The notes beneath the pieces are model-generated. The model saw only the letters and a program-made list of their open reading frames with translations, was not told where the DNA came from and did not search any database. Both the position numbers and the translations under genes were made by a program. From an uncultured Treponema sp. (GTDB lineage Bacteria; Spirochaetota; Spirochaetia; Treponematales; Treponemataceae): a stretch of 18,090 nucleotides of DNA. Position 1 is the stretch's first letter. The number at the start of each line of letters is the position of its first letter. Of this stretch, positions 1 to 11,315 are shown in pieces. Location of the stretch: positions 1 to 18,090 of the forward strand of contig CAKZZK010000293.1 of NCBI GenBank assembly GCA_937885235.1. Reading direction: 5' to 3'.

Positions 1-54
1 TAGAGTCCCGGTCTCCAAAACCGGTTGTCGCGGGTTCGAGTCCTGCCTGGCCTG
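1..54 (+). tRNA. trpT: tRNA-Trp (CCA), 3' part only
   Basis: The window opens inside this tRNA. The anticodon stem pairs 8-12 with 20-24 and encloses the loop CTCCAAA, with anticodon CCA at 15-17 (tryptophan). The T arm pairs 30-34 with 42-46 around TTCGAGT. The acceptor 3' strand is 47-53 and the discriminator is G54, as expected for bacterial tRNA-Trp. The 3' CCA is not encoded (TGA follows). The 5' acceptor strand and most of the D arm lie outside the window. secE starts 27 nt downstream with no terminator between, so the tRNA is probably cut out of a common transcript. Confidence 0.95.
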
Positions 55-81
55 TGAGTATATTACAAAAGAGGATGGGGA

Positions 82-261
82 ATGAAGAAGATTATTCAGT
101 TCTGGAAGGAGTGCATGGGTGAGTTGCGGAAGGTGGTGTGGCCTTCTCGCAGTGAAGCTGTCGCTTCAGTGAAAGTTGTTCTTGTTTCCACAATTGTTAT
201 TGCCCTGCTTCTGGGTTTGCTTGATCTGGCGTTTACAGAAGCTCTTCGTCTTATTTTCTAG
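82..261 (+). CDS. secE: Preprotein translocase subunit SecE
   Basis: This encodes a 59-residue protein, the short single-span form of SecE common outside the enterobacteria. SecE clamps SecY in the inner-membrane SecYEG channel. An amphipathic N-terminal helix carries the family hallmark ELRKVVWPSR (residues 14-23). One hydrophobic span follows at about residues 30-51 and the protein ends shortly after. The start ATG at 82 is preceded by GAGGATGGGG, a usable ribosome-binding site. The gene lies between tRNA-Trp and nusG, the conserved secE-nusG arrangement, and its stop is 10 nt before nusG, so the two are co-transcribed and probably coupled. Nothing looks damaged. Confidence 0.95.
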   Translation: MKKIIQFWKECMGELRKVVWPSRSEAVASVKVVLVSTIVIALLLGLLDLAFTEALRLIF

Positions 262-271
262 GTTGTTATAG

Positions 272-832
272 ATGGCTAAGGAATGGTATATCGTTCAGAC
301 TTTTGCGGGCTATGAGCAGAAGATAGAACGTACGCTCCGCAAGATGCTTGAAGATAATGAGATTGATGCTGCCGTGCTGACTGATGTGCGGGTGCCGACC
401 GAAGAGATTGTCGAGAGCGGTAAAAACAATAAAAAAATAACTCGTCACAACAAGCTGCTTCCCGGGTACATCATGCTGGAGATGGATTTGCCCCAGCTGG
501 GATGGAAGGTTGCTTGTTCTAAAGTGAGGGCGATTCAGGGTGTCAACGGTTTTGTGGGTACGGGCGCATCTGAACGTCCTCGGCCTATTTCTGCGGCGGA
601 AGCAAAAACCATTTTCCAGCAGACCGGCGAGATAAAGGGCGAAAGAGTTGCCCGTGTCAAGCAGAGCTTTGAAATTGGCGAAAAAGTTAAAATCAGCGAA
701 GGTCCGTTCTCTACGTTCAGCGGCACGATTGAAGAAATCAGCACGGAGAAGGGTAAAATCCGCGTGAATGTCCAGATTTTCGGACGCACGACGCCGGTGG
801 AAGTTGACTTTTCGCAAGTCGAAAAAATATAG
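272..832 (+). CDS. nusG: Transcription termination/antitermination factor NusG
   Basis: This encodes a 186-residue NusG (the family is usually about 180). NusG binds the beta' clamp helices of RNA polymerase and increases processivity; in many bacteria it also links polymerase to Rho or to the ribosome (S10). The N-terminal NGN domain (about residues 3-115) shows KEWYIVQTFAGYEQKIERTL, VPTEEIVE, LPGYIMLEM and VNGFVGTG. The C-terminal KOW domain (about 134-186) shows the run GEKVKISEGPFSTFSGTIEE. The start codon follows the secE stop by 10 nt. The only ribosome-binding match is a weak TAGG formed by the secE stop, so translation may depend on ribosomes leaving secE. Confidence 0.97.
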   Translation: MAKEWYIVQTFAGYEQKIERTLRKMLEDNEIDAAVLTDVRVPTEEIVESGKNNKKITRHNKLLPGYIMLEMDLPQLGWKVACSKVRAIQGVNGFVGTGASERPRPISAAEAKTIFQQTGEIKGERVARVKQSFEIGEKVKISEGPFSTFSGTIEEISTEKGKIRVNVQIFGRTTPVEVDFSQVEKI

Positions 833-847
833 GCATATATTTTGGGA

Positions 848-878
848 GAGGTGCAGATCCGTTGGATACAGGCACCTC
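848..878 (+). promoter_or_regulatory. Stem-loop upstream of rplK, candidate L1 autoregulatory leader
   Basis: A perfect 7-bp outer stem (GAGGTGC 848-854 with GCACCTC 872-878) is followed by an asymmetric internal loop (AG on the left, ACAG on the right). A 4-bp inner stem (ATCC 857-860 with GGAT 864-867) closes a GTT triloop. It lies 14 nt before the rplK ribosome-binding site. In E. coli and in archaea, L1 represses the L11-L1 operon by binding an mRNA element of two short helices separated by an asymmetric loop, which copies the 23S rRNA L1 site. The location and overall shape fit that; the assignment to L1 is inference. Confidence 0.5.
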
Positions 879-904
879 GTTATTACCACATAAGGAGATA
901 TATT

Positions 905-1339
905 ATGGCTAAGAAGAAGGTTACGGCTGTTATTAAGTTGCAGTGCCCTGCCGGCTCTGCTACCCCAGCACCACCGATTGGCCCCGCGCTTGGTCCCCAT
1001 GGCGTTTCCGCACCGAAATTTGTTCAGGAATTTAACGACAGAACCAAGAGCATGGAGAAGGGACTTATCATCCCTGTCATCATCACTGTCTATCAGGACA
1101 AGTCTTACACGTTCATCATGAAGACTCCGCCCGCCGCCGTTCTCATCAAGAAGGCTGTGGGGATTCAGAAGGGGTCTGGCAATCCCTTGCGCGACAAGGT
1201 TGGCAAGCTTTCTGCCAAAACACTGGAAGAAATTGCCAAGCAGAAGCTTCCTGATCTCAACGCCAACGACCTTGAGGCAGCGAAGAAAATCATTGCCGGT
1301 ACTGCCCGCAGTATGGGTGTAGAAGTGGAGGCGAACTAA
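905..1339 (+). CDS. rplK: 50S ribosomal protein L11
   Basis: This encodes a 144-residue L11 (usual length 140-145), part of the GTPase-associated centre at the base of the L7/L12 stalk. The N-terminal domain starts MAKKKVTAVIKLQ and has the proline-rich segment PAPPIGPALG (about residues 22-31), the surface bound by thiostrepton-type drugs. The C-terminal rRNA-binding domain begins at about residue 75. The ATG at 905 is chosen over an in-frame TTG at 842 because AAGGAG sits 7 nt upstream (892-897) and the protein then begins exactly as the family does. The stop codon overlaps the rplA start by one base, so the two are translationally coupled, consistent with joint control by L1. Confidence 0.97.
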   Translation: MAKKKVTAVIKLQCPAGSATPAPPIGPALGPHGVSAPKFVQEFNDRTKSMEKGLIIPVIITVYQDKSYTFIMKTPPAAVLIKKAVGIQKGSGNPLRDKVGKLSAKTLEEIAKQKLPDLNANDLEAAKKIIAGTARSMGVEVEAN

Positions 1340-2019
1340 TGAAACACGGAAAGAATTACCGCGCATCACTGGGTAAGTATGATGCGGCCAAGAAATACGA
1401 TGTTGCAGAAGCCTGCCAGCTGGTGAAAGACCTTCACTATGTGAAATTCGACGAAACAGTGGAGCTTTCTGTGAGCCTCCGCCTCGGCAAGAATCAGACG
1501 ATGCGCGACACCTTGGTGTTCCCCCACCAGTTTTCTGGCGAGAAGCGCGTTCTGGTGTTCTGCAAGGATGAGCGGGTAAAGGAAGCTCTTGATGCCGGTG
1601 CTGCTTTCGCAGGTTCCACGGAATACATTGACAAAGTAAAGGGCGGCTGGACTGACTTTGATGTCGCCGTCGCTACGCCTGATATGATGAAGGATGTAGG
1701 CCGTCTGGGTATGGTGCTCGGTCGCAAGGGCCTTATGCCTAACCCCAAGACGGGAACGGTTACGAACGATATTGCAAAGGCTGTCGGTGAGCTCAAGAAG
1801 GGTCGCACCGAGTTCCGCGCTGACAAGGGTGGCGTCGTCCACATCGCTGTGGGTAAGGTTTCCATGGATGTGAAGGACACCGCTGAAAACGTGAATGCTT
1901 TCCTCGGCGAGCTGAACCGCAAGAAGCCGTCTGATGCAAAGGCTGGTTTTGTGCGTTCTGTTTCTCTGTGCTCCACGATGGGGCCTGGCGTATGGATTGA
2001 TTACAAGGAGGAGGCATAA
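1339..2019 (+). CDS. rplA: 50S ribosomal protein L1
   Basis: This encodes a 226-residue L1 (usual length 225-235), the mobile stalk protein next to the ribosomal E site and the usual translational repressor of rplK-rplA. The L1 signature GRKGLMPNPKTGTV is at residues 128-141. The two-domain pattern is seen: domain I is formed by the N- and C-terminal parts and domain II by about 68-158. The start ATG shares its A with the rplK stop codon and no strong separate ribosome-binding site is visible, so reinitiation is likely. Its own stop overlaps the rplJ start in the same way, with AAGGAGGAGG just before that start. Confidence 0.97.
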   Translation: MKHGKNYRASLGKYDAAKKYDVAEACQLVKDLHYVKFDETVELSVSLRLGKNQTMRDTLVFPHQFSGEKRVLVFCKDERVKEALDAGAAFAGSTEYIDKVKGGWTDFDVAVATPDMMKDVGRLGMVLGRKGLMPNPKTGTVTNDIAKAVGELKKGRTEFRADKGGVVHIAVGKVSMDVKDTAENVNAFLGELNRKKPSDAKAGFVRSVSLCSTMGPGVWIDYKEEA

Positions 2020-2555
2020 TGGCTATCAGGGCGAAACATGTGCAGCCTGCCAAGACTGCTGCGATTGAAGAGACCAAAAAGATTCTTGGCAACTACAAGA
2101 ACTATATCTTTGCCGATTTCCGCGGTCTGTCTGTAGAGCAGATTTCCAAGCTCCGTGGTTCTTTGCGTGAAAAGGATGCGCAGCTCAAGGTTTTCAAGAA
2201 CAGCTTTGCGCGCATTGCCTTTACCGATCTGAAGATTGCGGATGTGTCTGACTATCTGACAGGTCCTACCGCCGTCACTCTGGTGAAGGATGAGGCTAAC
2301 GAGGTTGCGAAAGTCTTGTTTGATTTTGCAAAGGATGTCCCCGCCCTCGTGGTGAAGGGAGCCGTTGTAGACAACGAGGTTTACGACAAAGATAAGATTG
2401 AAGCTTTCTCAAAACTTCCCGGCAAAAAGCAGCTTATCGCTATGCTTATGTCCGCCATCAATGGTCCTGCCCGTCAGCTTGCTGCTACTTTGCAGGCCTA
2501 CGTGGAAAAGAAGGAGAAAGAGGGCGGTGCGGCTCCTGCCGAGGCTGCCAGCTAA
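2019..2555 (+). CDS. rplJ: 50S ribosomal protein L10
   Basis: This encodes a 178-residue L10 (usual length 165-180), the base of the ribosomal stalk. The N-terminal domain binds 23S rRNA together with L11, and the C-terminal helix carries L7/L12 dimers. The N-terminal domain reads through NYIFADFRGLSVEQISKLR (about residues 27-46) and the tail INGPARQLAATLQAYVEKK forms the long L12-binding helix, ending in an Ala/Glu-rich stretch. The ribosome-binding site AAGGAGG lies inside the end of rplA and the start overlaps the rplA stop by one base. The intergenic L10 leader usually found before rplJ therefore cannot be present in its normal place. Confidence 0.97.
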   Translation: MAIRAKHVQPAKTAAIEETKKILGNYKNYIFADFRGLSVEQISKLRGSLREKDAQLKVFKNSFARIAFTDLKIADVSDYLTGPTAVTLVKDEANEVAKVLFDFAKDVPALVVKGAVVDNEVYDKDKIEAFSKLPGKKQLIAMLMSAINGPARQLAATLQAYVEKKEKEGGAAPAEAAS

Positions 2556-2566
2556 TTTTTAACAGA

Positions 2567-2632
2567 GTACCTTCGGGTATGCGTTCCTGCGGTCAGGCTT
2601 CGATGTGCTGATTACTGTCCGCAGGATATACC
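2567..2632 (+). promoter_or_regulatory. Structured rplJ-rplL intergenic RNA
   Basis: Two compact hairpins follow rplJ. The first is 2567-2580, a 5-bp stem with a cUUCGg tetraloop. The second pairs TCCTGCGG (2585-2592) perfectly with CCGCAGGA (2619-2626), with an inner TCAG/CTGA helix (2593-2596 with 2608-2611) and a 7-nt bulge on the 3' side. GGTAT (2576-2580) could instead pair with ATACC (2628-2632), which would open the first hairpin and lengthen the second, so two exclusive folds are possible. No T tract follows, so this is not an intrinsic terminator. Control of L12 synthesis, or an RNA processing site, is inference. Confidence 0.5.
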
Positions 2633-2657
2633 GTACAACAGATAAAAGCGGGATAGT

Positions 2658-2687
2658 TTGTCCCTTTCTGTGGCGGATTTTTATAGT
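2658..2687 (+). promoter_or_regulatory. Candidate sigma70-type promoter for rplL-rpoBC
   Basis: The -35-like TTGTCC (2658-2663) and -10-like TATAGT (2682-2687) are separated by 18 nt, putting the start of transcription near 2694-2695, about 25 nt before the rplL ATG. The -10 matches 5 of 6 and the -35 matches 4 of 6 of the consensus. An internal promoter here would help make L12 in excess over L10. Mapping of 5' ends would settle it. Confidence 0.4.
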
Positions 2688-2700
2688 ATACATTGTATAC
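2686..2700. repeat. 15-bp palindrome over the candidate rplL promoter
   Basis: GTATAC-ATT-GTATAC is a perfect 6-bp inverted repeat with a 3-nt centre. It overlaps the end of the candidate -10 box and the predicted start site, 19 nt before the rplL start codon. It could be a repressor operator at DNA level or a small A/U-rich hairpin at RNA level; the flanks ATAGT/ACTAT also allow a longer bulged stem. Confidence 0.45.
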
Positions 2701-2718
2701 ACTATGGAGAAGACAATT

Positions 2719-3096
2719 ATGGCACTTTCAAATGATGAAATCCTTGATGCGATTGCGAACATGACTGTTCAGCAGGCTGCTGACCTTGTGAAGGCTATGG
2801 AAGAGAAGTTCGGCGTTACCGCTGCTGCTCCTGTTGCTGTTGCCGCCGCCGGTCCTGCCGCTCCTGCTGCCGAAGAGCAGACTGAGTTCACCGTTACCCT
2901 TGAGTCTTACGATGCAGCCAAGAAGGTTGCCATCATCAAGGCTGTCCGCACCCTTATCAGCGGCCTGAGCCTCGGTGATGCAAAGGCGCTCGTTGAAGGC
3001 GCTCCGAAGGTCTTGAAGGAAGGCGTGTCTAAGGCTGATGCCGACAAGATGATCGCTGATCTTGAGGCTGCCGGTGCCAAGGCAAGCAAGAAATAA
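2719..3096 (+). CDS. rplL: 50S ribosomal protein L7/L12
   Basis: This encodes a 125-residue L7/L12 (usual length 120-130), the multicopy stalk protein that recruits translation GTPases. The N-terminal dimerisation and L10-binding domain is about residues 1-33 (MALSNDEILDAIANMTVQQA). An Ala/Pro-rich hinge covers about 34-53. The C-terminal factor-binding domain is about 54-125 and contains KKVAIIKAVRTLISGLSLGD. The ATG at 2719 is chosen because the protein then begins as L12 does, with GGAG 9 nt upstream; an in-frame GTG at 2605 would add 38 residues not seen in the family and lies in structured intergenic sequence. Unlike its upstream neighbours, the gene is set apart by 163 nt. Confidence 0.97.
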   Translation: MALSNDEILDAIANMTVQQAADLVKAMEEKFGVTAAAPVAVAAAGPAAPAAEEQTEFTVTLESYDAAKKVAIIKAVRTLISGLSLGDAKALVEGAPKVLKEGVSKADADKMIADLEAAGAKASKK

Positions 3097-3117
3097 CTCG
3101 TTTCAGGCATAGATATG

Positions 3118-3166
3118 GGGAGTCCCTGATGCCCTGCGTGGTTTCGGGGGCTCCCTGTTCAATTTT
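3118..3166 (+). terminator. Hairpin with T-rich tail between rplL and rpoB, likely attenuator
   Basis: GGGAGTCCCTG (3118-3128) pairs with CGGGGGCTCCC (3145-3155) as an 11-bp stem with two G-U pairs, followed by the moderately T-rich TGTTCAATTTT. It lies 21 nt after the rplL stop. A partial terminator in this gap is established in E. coli, where it lowers rpoBC transcription relative to rplJL. The imperfect T tract here fits partial rather than full termination. Confidence 0.6.
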
Positions 3167-3232
3167 CGTAGATACCTCTACGCAGTGCATTACAGGAGGC
3201 GCTGATTTACTCCTGTACGGCAGGAACAGCCG
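3167..3232 (+). repeat. Tandem stem-loops in the rpoB leader
   Basis: Three perfect hairpins follow one another: CGTAGA-TACC-TCTACG (3167-3182, 6 bp); TACAGGAG-N11-CTCCTGTA (3191-3217, 8 bp); and CGGC-N7-GCCG (3218-3232, 4 bp). Together with the attenuator-like hairpin upstream they fill most of the 221-nt gap between rplL and rpoB. They may mark an RNase cleavage site separating the L12 and polymerase messages, or a leader controlling rpoB; neither can be decided from sequence alone. In the remaining 3233-3305, only a small CAGC/GCTG hairpin was noticed. Confidence 0.5.
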
Positions 3233-3317
3233 ATAGAATCCCGGTTCTCGTGTTGAGGCGGAGTTTCTACCTTGCAGCGGTGCTGGCGATATCAGTTCAA
3301 AACCCAAGGGGTATTTG

Positions 3318-6300
3318 ATGTACGCAAAGACCAAAAAGATTGTGCGAAAGTATATTGGGAAGGATATTCACGACTTCATGGAGCTTCCCAATCTGGTGGA
3401 CATTCAGCTTTCTTCCTATGAAAGTTTTTTACAGCGGGAACGACTGGCAAAGGGCGAAAAGCTTTTAGAGCAGGGCTTGCAGGAGGTGTTTTCTTCTACC
3501 TTCCCGATTGAAAGTCCGAACGGCGATATGTCCCTTGAATATGAATTCTACATTCTGGACTTTGACAATATAAAATACAAGGAACTTGACTGCAAGAAGA
3601 AGGGCATCACTTACGCTGTGCCGCTTAAGGCCCGCATCAATCTGAATTTCCTCCAGACAGGCGCAATCCTTCAGAAAGATATCTATATGGGCGATGTGCC
3701 GCTTATGACTGACCGCGGTACCTTTGTCATCAACGGTGCCGAGCGCGTTGTGGTAAGCCAGATCCACCGTTCCCCAGGCGTTATCTTTCAGCACGAGAAG
3801 GGCGTATATTCAAGCCGCATCATCCCCTACCGTGGTTCTTGGCTGGAATTTGAAATCGACCAGAAAAAAGACCTCATTTTTGCCAAAATTGACCGCAAGA
3901 AGAAGATTTTGGGCACCATCTTCCTGCGTGCGCTCGGCTATGAAACGCGCGAAGATATAATCAAAGCGTTCTATGTGACCGAGACGCTGAAAGTTGTCGA
4001 TGACCCCAAGGTCCGCGAAGCCCTTGTCGGCAGGGTACTGGCAAATGCCATCATCGTGAAGGACGAGGAGGGGGCGGATAAAAAGCTCTTCCGTGCGGGA
4101 GACAAGCTGCACCCCCATGACATTGACGATTTGCTTACCAATAATATAGAAGAAGTCTCAGTCATCCAGCTTGACCTGCGTCCCCGCGACCCGGTGAGCG
4201 GCGAGGTGAAGAAGGGCGCGATGAACCCGTCTTTGAACAGCGAGATGATCATCAAGTGCTTTGAGCGCGAGGAAATCATCTTTGCAAAGAACGGTGAGCC
4301 TGTCACTGATGAGCCGTCGAAGGAAGACTGCCTTTCCAAGGTCTACGAGGTGCTCATGCCCGGCGAGCCTATGACGGTGGAAAACGCGGAAAAAGACTTG
4401 AACTCTATGTTCTTTACCCAGCGCCGCTATGACCTTGGCACGGTGGGACGCTACAAGCTGAACAAGGTCTTCTCTTTTGATGAGGCGGTGCAGGACGTGA
4501 CGCTCACAAAGGAAGACATAATCCAGACAATGAAGCGGCTCATCGAAGTCTTTGTCGGTGATGAGGTAGTAGATGATATTGACCATCTGGGAAACCGCCG
4601 TGTTCGCTCGGTGGGCGAGCTGTTGACCAATACCTTTAAGACTGCCTTTGCCCGCATGGAGCGGATTGCCAAGGAACGGATGAACATCAAGGAGACTGAC
4701 ACGCTCAAGCCGCAGGATTTGATTTCCATAAAGCCTATTGTGTCAGGCGTAAAAGAATTCTTTGGCTCCTCGCAGCTGTCCCAGTTTATGGACCAGTGTA
4801 ACCCGCTTTCCGAGCTTACCCACAAGCGCCGTCTGAATGCCCTTGGTCCGGGCGGTTTGTCCCGCGACAGGGCGGGCTTTGAGGTTCGCGATGTGCACTA
4901 CACGCACTATGGACGCATGTGTCCTATTGAGACCCCTGAAGGTCCGAACATCGGTCTGATTGTCTCCCTTGCCATTTTTACAAGGGTGAATGAATATGGC
5001 TTCCTTGAAGAGCCGTACCGCAAGGTGGTGAACGGCAAGGCGACGAAGGAAGTTGACTACCTGACTGCCATCGATGAGGATAAGTACGTCATCGGTCAGG
5101 TGACGGAGGGCATGAAGGAGGACGGCTCCTTCCCGACCAATCTGGTTTCTAGCCGCGCGAGGGGTGATTACTCAAGCCGCGCGCCTGAGGATATCCAGTA
5201 TATGGATGTGTCTCCGCGGCAGGTTATCTCTGTGTCTGCCTCTCTGGTTCCCTTCCTTGAGCATGACGATGCAAACCGCGCCTTGATGGGCTGTAACATG
5301 CAGCGTCAGGCTGTGCCCTTGCTCTTCCCTGAGCCGCCGCATGTCGGCACCGGCATGGAGGGCAAGACCGCCTATGATTCCGGCGTGCTTATAAAGGCTC
5401 GCCGCGCGGGCGAAGTGGTCTGGGTTGAGAGCGACTGCATCAAAATCAAGCCCGATGGCGGCGACGGCATTACGCTTGACGAGTACACGCTCTTGAAGTA
5501 TCAGAAGACCAACAGCGATACCTGTAACCATCAGCGCCCCACGGTGCAGGTGGGCGAGCATGTGGACGCGGGTGCGGTCATTGCGGACGGTCCCGCCACC
5601 TTTAACGGCGAGCTTGCTCTGGGGCGCAACATCCTTGTCGGCTTTGTTCCCTGGAACGGCTATAACTATGAGGACGCTGTGCTCATCAGCCAGCGCGTGG
5701 TCAGCGAGGATATGTATACCTCTGTGCATATCCACGAGTTCTCGACGGAGATTCGCGAGACAAAACTGGGACCGGAAAAGATTACGCGCGATGTGCCGAA
5801 CACTGCAGAAAAGACGCTGAACAATCTTGATGCGGAAGGCATTGTGCGCGTTGGTGCAAAGGTACGCTCCGGCGATATTCTGGTCGGCAAGGTGACTCCC
5901 AAGAGCGAGACGGAGACAACTCCCGAATTCAAGCTCTTGAACTCAATCTTCGGTGAAAAGGCAAAGGAAGTGAGGGATTCTTCCCTCCGTCTTGCACACG
6001 GCGTTGAGGGCGTCGTCATCGACATACAGCGCCTGAAGCGCACGCAGGGCGACGAGCTGAATCCCGGCGTTGATGAAAAAATCACGGTGGTCATTGCTGA
6101 CAAGCGCAAGCTGGTGGTTGGCGACAAGATGGCAGGCCGTCACGGAAACAAGGGCGTTGTTGCCCGCATTTTGCCGGTGGAGGATATGCCGTATCTTGAA
6201 GACGGCACTCCGCTCGATGTCTGCCTGAACCCGCTCGGCGTTCCTTCTCGTATGAACATCGGTCAGATTATGGAATCAGAGCTTGGCCGTGCGGGTATGA

Positions 6301-6884
6301 TACTCAACGAGTGGTACGATTCTCCCGCTTTCCAGACACCGAGCCAGGAGCAGATTGCCGAAAAGCTTAAAGAGGCGGGCTTGAGCCCTGACTGCAAGCA
6401 GATTGTGCATGACGGTCTGACGGGAGAGCCCTTCGTCAATCCGATTTTCGTGGGTGTCATCTACTTTATGAAGCTGCACCACCTTGTTGATGACAAGATG
6501 CATGCCCGTTCGACGGGACCGTACTCGCTTGTAACCCAGCAGCCTCTGGGCGGCAAGGCTCAGTTTGGTGGTCAGCGTCTCGGCGAGATGGAGGTGTGGG
6601 CGCTTGAAGCTTATGGTGCCGCAAACACCTTGCAGGAGATGATGACGATCAAGTCTGACGATATGAACGGACGCTCTAAAGTTTATGAGTCTATCGTCAA
6701 GGGGGATCCGAGTGCGCCTATCGGAGTGCCGGAATCTTTCAACGTGTTGGTGCAGGAGCTTCGCGGGCTTGCCCTCGATTTTACCATTTATGACGACAAG
6801 GGCAAGCAGATTGCCCTTACCGAGCGGGATCAGGAACTGATTGACAAGAGCAGTGCTGGTGGCACCGATTTTAACAAGGAGTAG
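3318..6884 (+). CDS. rpoB: DNA-directed RNA polymerase subunit beta
   Basis: This encodes a 1188-residue beta subunit, shorter than E. coli (1342) because lineage-specific insertions are lacking. It forms one pincer of RNA polymerase and much of the catalytic cleft. Landmarks in order are RRYDLGTVGRYKLN (fork and lobe region), the rifampicin region GSSQLSQFMDQCNPLSELTH with HKRRLNALGPGGL after it, GDKMAGRHGNKG with the substrate-contacting lysines K937 and K945, and the C-terminal GGKAQFGGQRLGEMEVWALE. Residue N507 stands where E. coli has Ser531, a change linked to natural rifamycin resistance in spirochaetes; D492 and H502 (E. coli Asp516 and His526) are unchanged and C494 replaces Asn518. 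The ATG at 3318 is preceded by AAGGGG (3306-3311); a TTG just before it is ignored. Confidence 0.98.
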   Translation: MYAKTKKIVRKYIGKDIHDFMELPNLVDIQLSSYESFLQRERLAKGEKLLEQGLQEVFSSTFPIESPNGDMSLEYEFYILDFDNIKYKELDCKKKGITYAVPLKARINLNFLQTGAILQKDIYMGDVPLMTDRGTFVINGAERVVVSQIHRSPGVIFQHEKGVYSSRIIPYRGSWLEFEIDQKKDLIFAKIDRKKKILGTIFLRALGYETREDIIKAFYVTETLKVVDDPKVREALVGRVLANAIIVKDEEGADKKLFRAGDKLHPHDIDDLLTNNIEEVSVIQLDLRPRDPVSGEVKKGAMNPSLNSEMIIKCFEREEIIFAKNGEPVTDEPSKEDCLSKVYEVLMPGEPMTVENAEKDLNSMFFTQRRYDLGTVGRYKLNKVFSFDEAVQDVTLTKEDIIQTMKRLIEVFVGDEVVDDIDHLGNRRVRSVGELLTNTFKTAFARMERIAKERMNIKETDTLKPQDLISIKPIVSGVKEFFGSSQLSQFMDQCNPLSELTHKRRLNALGPGGLSRDRAGFEVRDVHYTHYGRMCPIETPEGPNIGLIVSLAIFTRVNEYGFLEEPYRKVVNGKATKEVDYLTAIDEDKYVIGQVTEGMKEDGSFPTNLVSSRARGDYSSRAPEDIQYMDVSPRQVISVSASLVPFLEHDDANRALMGCNMQRQAVPLLFPEPPHVGTGMEGKTAYDSGVLIKARRAGEVVWVESDCIKIKPDGGDGITLDEYTLLKYQKTNSDTCNHQRPTVQVGEHVDAGAVIADGPATFNGELALGRNILVGFVPWNGYNYEDAVLISQRVVSEDMYTSVHIHEFSTEIRETKLGPEKITRDVPNTAEKTLNNLDAEGIVRVGAKVRSGDILVGKVTPKSETETTPEFKLLNSIFGEKAKEVRDSSLRLAHGVEGVVIDIQRLKRTQGDELNPGVDEKITVVIADKRKLVVGDKMAGRHGNKGVVARILPVEDMPYLEDGTPLDVCLNPLGVPSRMNIGQIMESELGRAGMILNEWYDSPAFQTPSQEQIAEKLKEAGLSPDCKQIVHDGLTGEPFVNPIFVGVIYFMKLHHLVDDKMHARSTGPYSLVTQQPLGGKAQFGGQRLGEMEVWALEAYGAANTLQEMMTIKSDDMNGRSKVYESIVKGDPSAPIGVPESFNVLVQELRGLALDFTIYDDKGKQIALTERDQELIDKSSAGGTDFNKE

Positions 6885-6891
6885 GATAGCA

Positions 6892-11304
<4,413 letters not shown>

Positions 11305-11315
11305 CGATGTTTGTG

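Noticed and set aside
842..904. N-terminal extension of rplK from a TTG at 842
   Set aside because: It would translate through the leader hairpin, adds 21 residues absent from L11, and has no better start signal than the AAGGAG-preceded ATG at 905.
266..1369. A 367-codon open frame on the minus strand across nusG, rplK and their gap
   Set aside because: It lies antisense to highly conserved genes, crosses the structured rplK leader, and its product has no recognisable domain, an odd composition rich in His, Arg and Asn, and no ribosome-binding site. It arises from codon bias of the + strand genes.
2605..2718. N-terminal extension of rplL from a GTG at 2605
   Set aside because: The 38 extra residues are not part of L7/L12, and the region is explained by RNA structure and a promoter-like sequence. 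GGAG precedes the ATG at 2719.
6841..6891. N-terminal extension of rpoC from a TTG at 6841
   Set aside because: It would overlap the end of rpoB and add 17 residues before the normal beta' start; the ATG at 6892 has AAGGAG at suitable distance.
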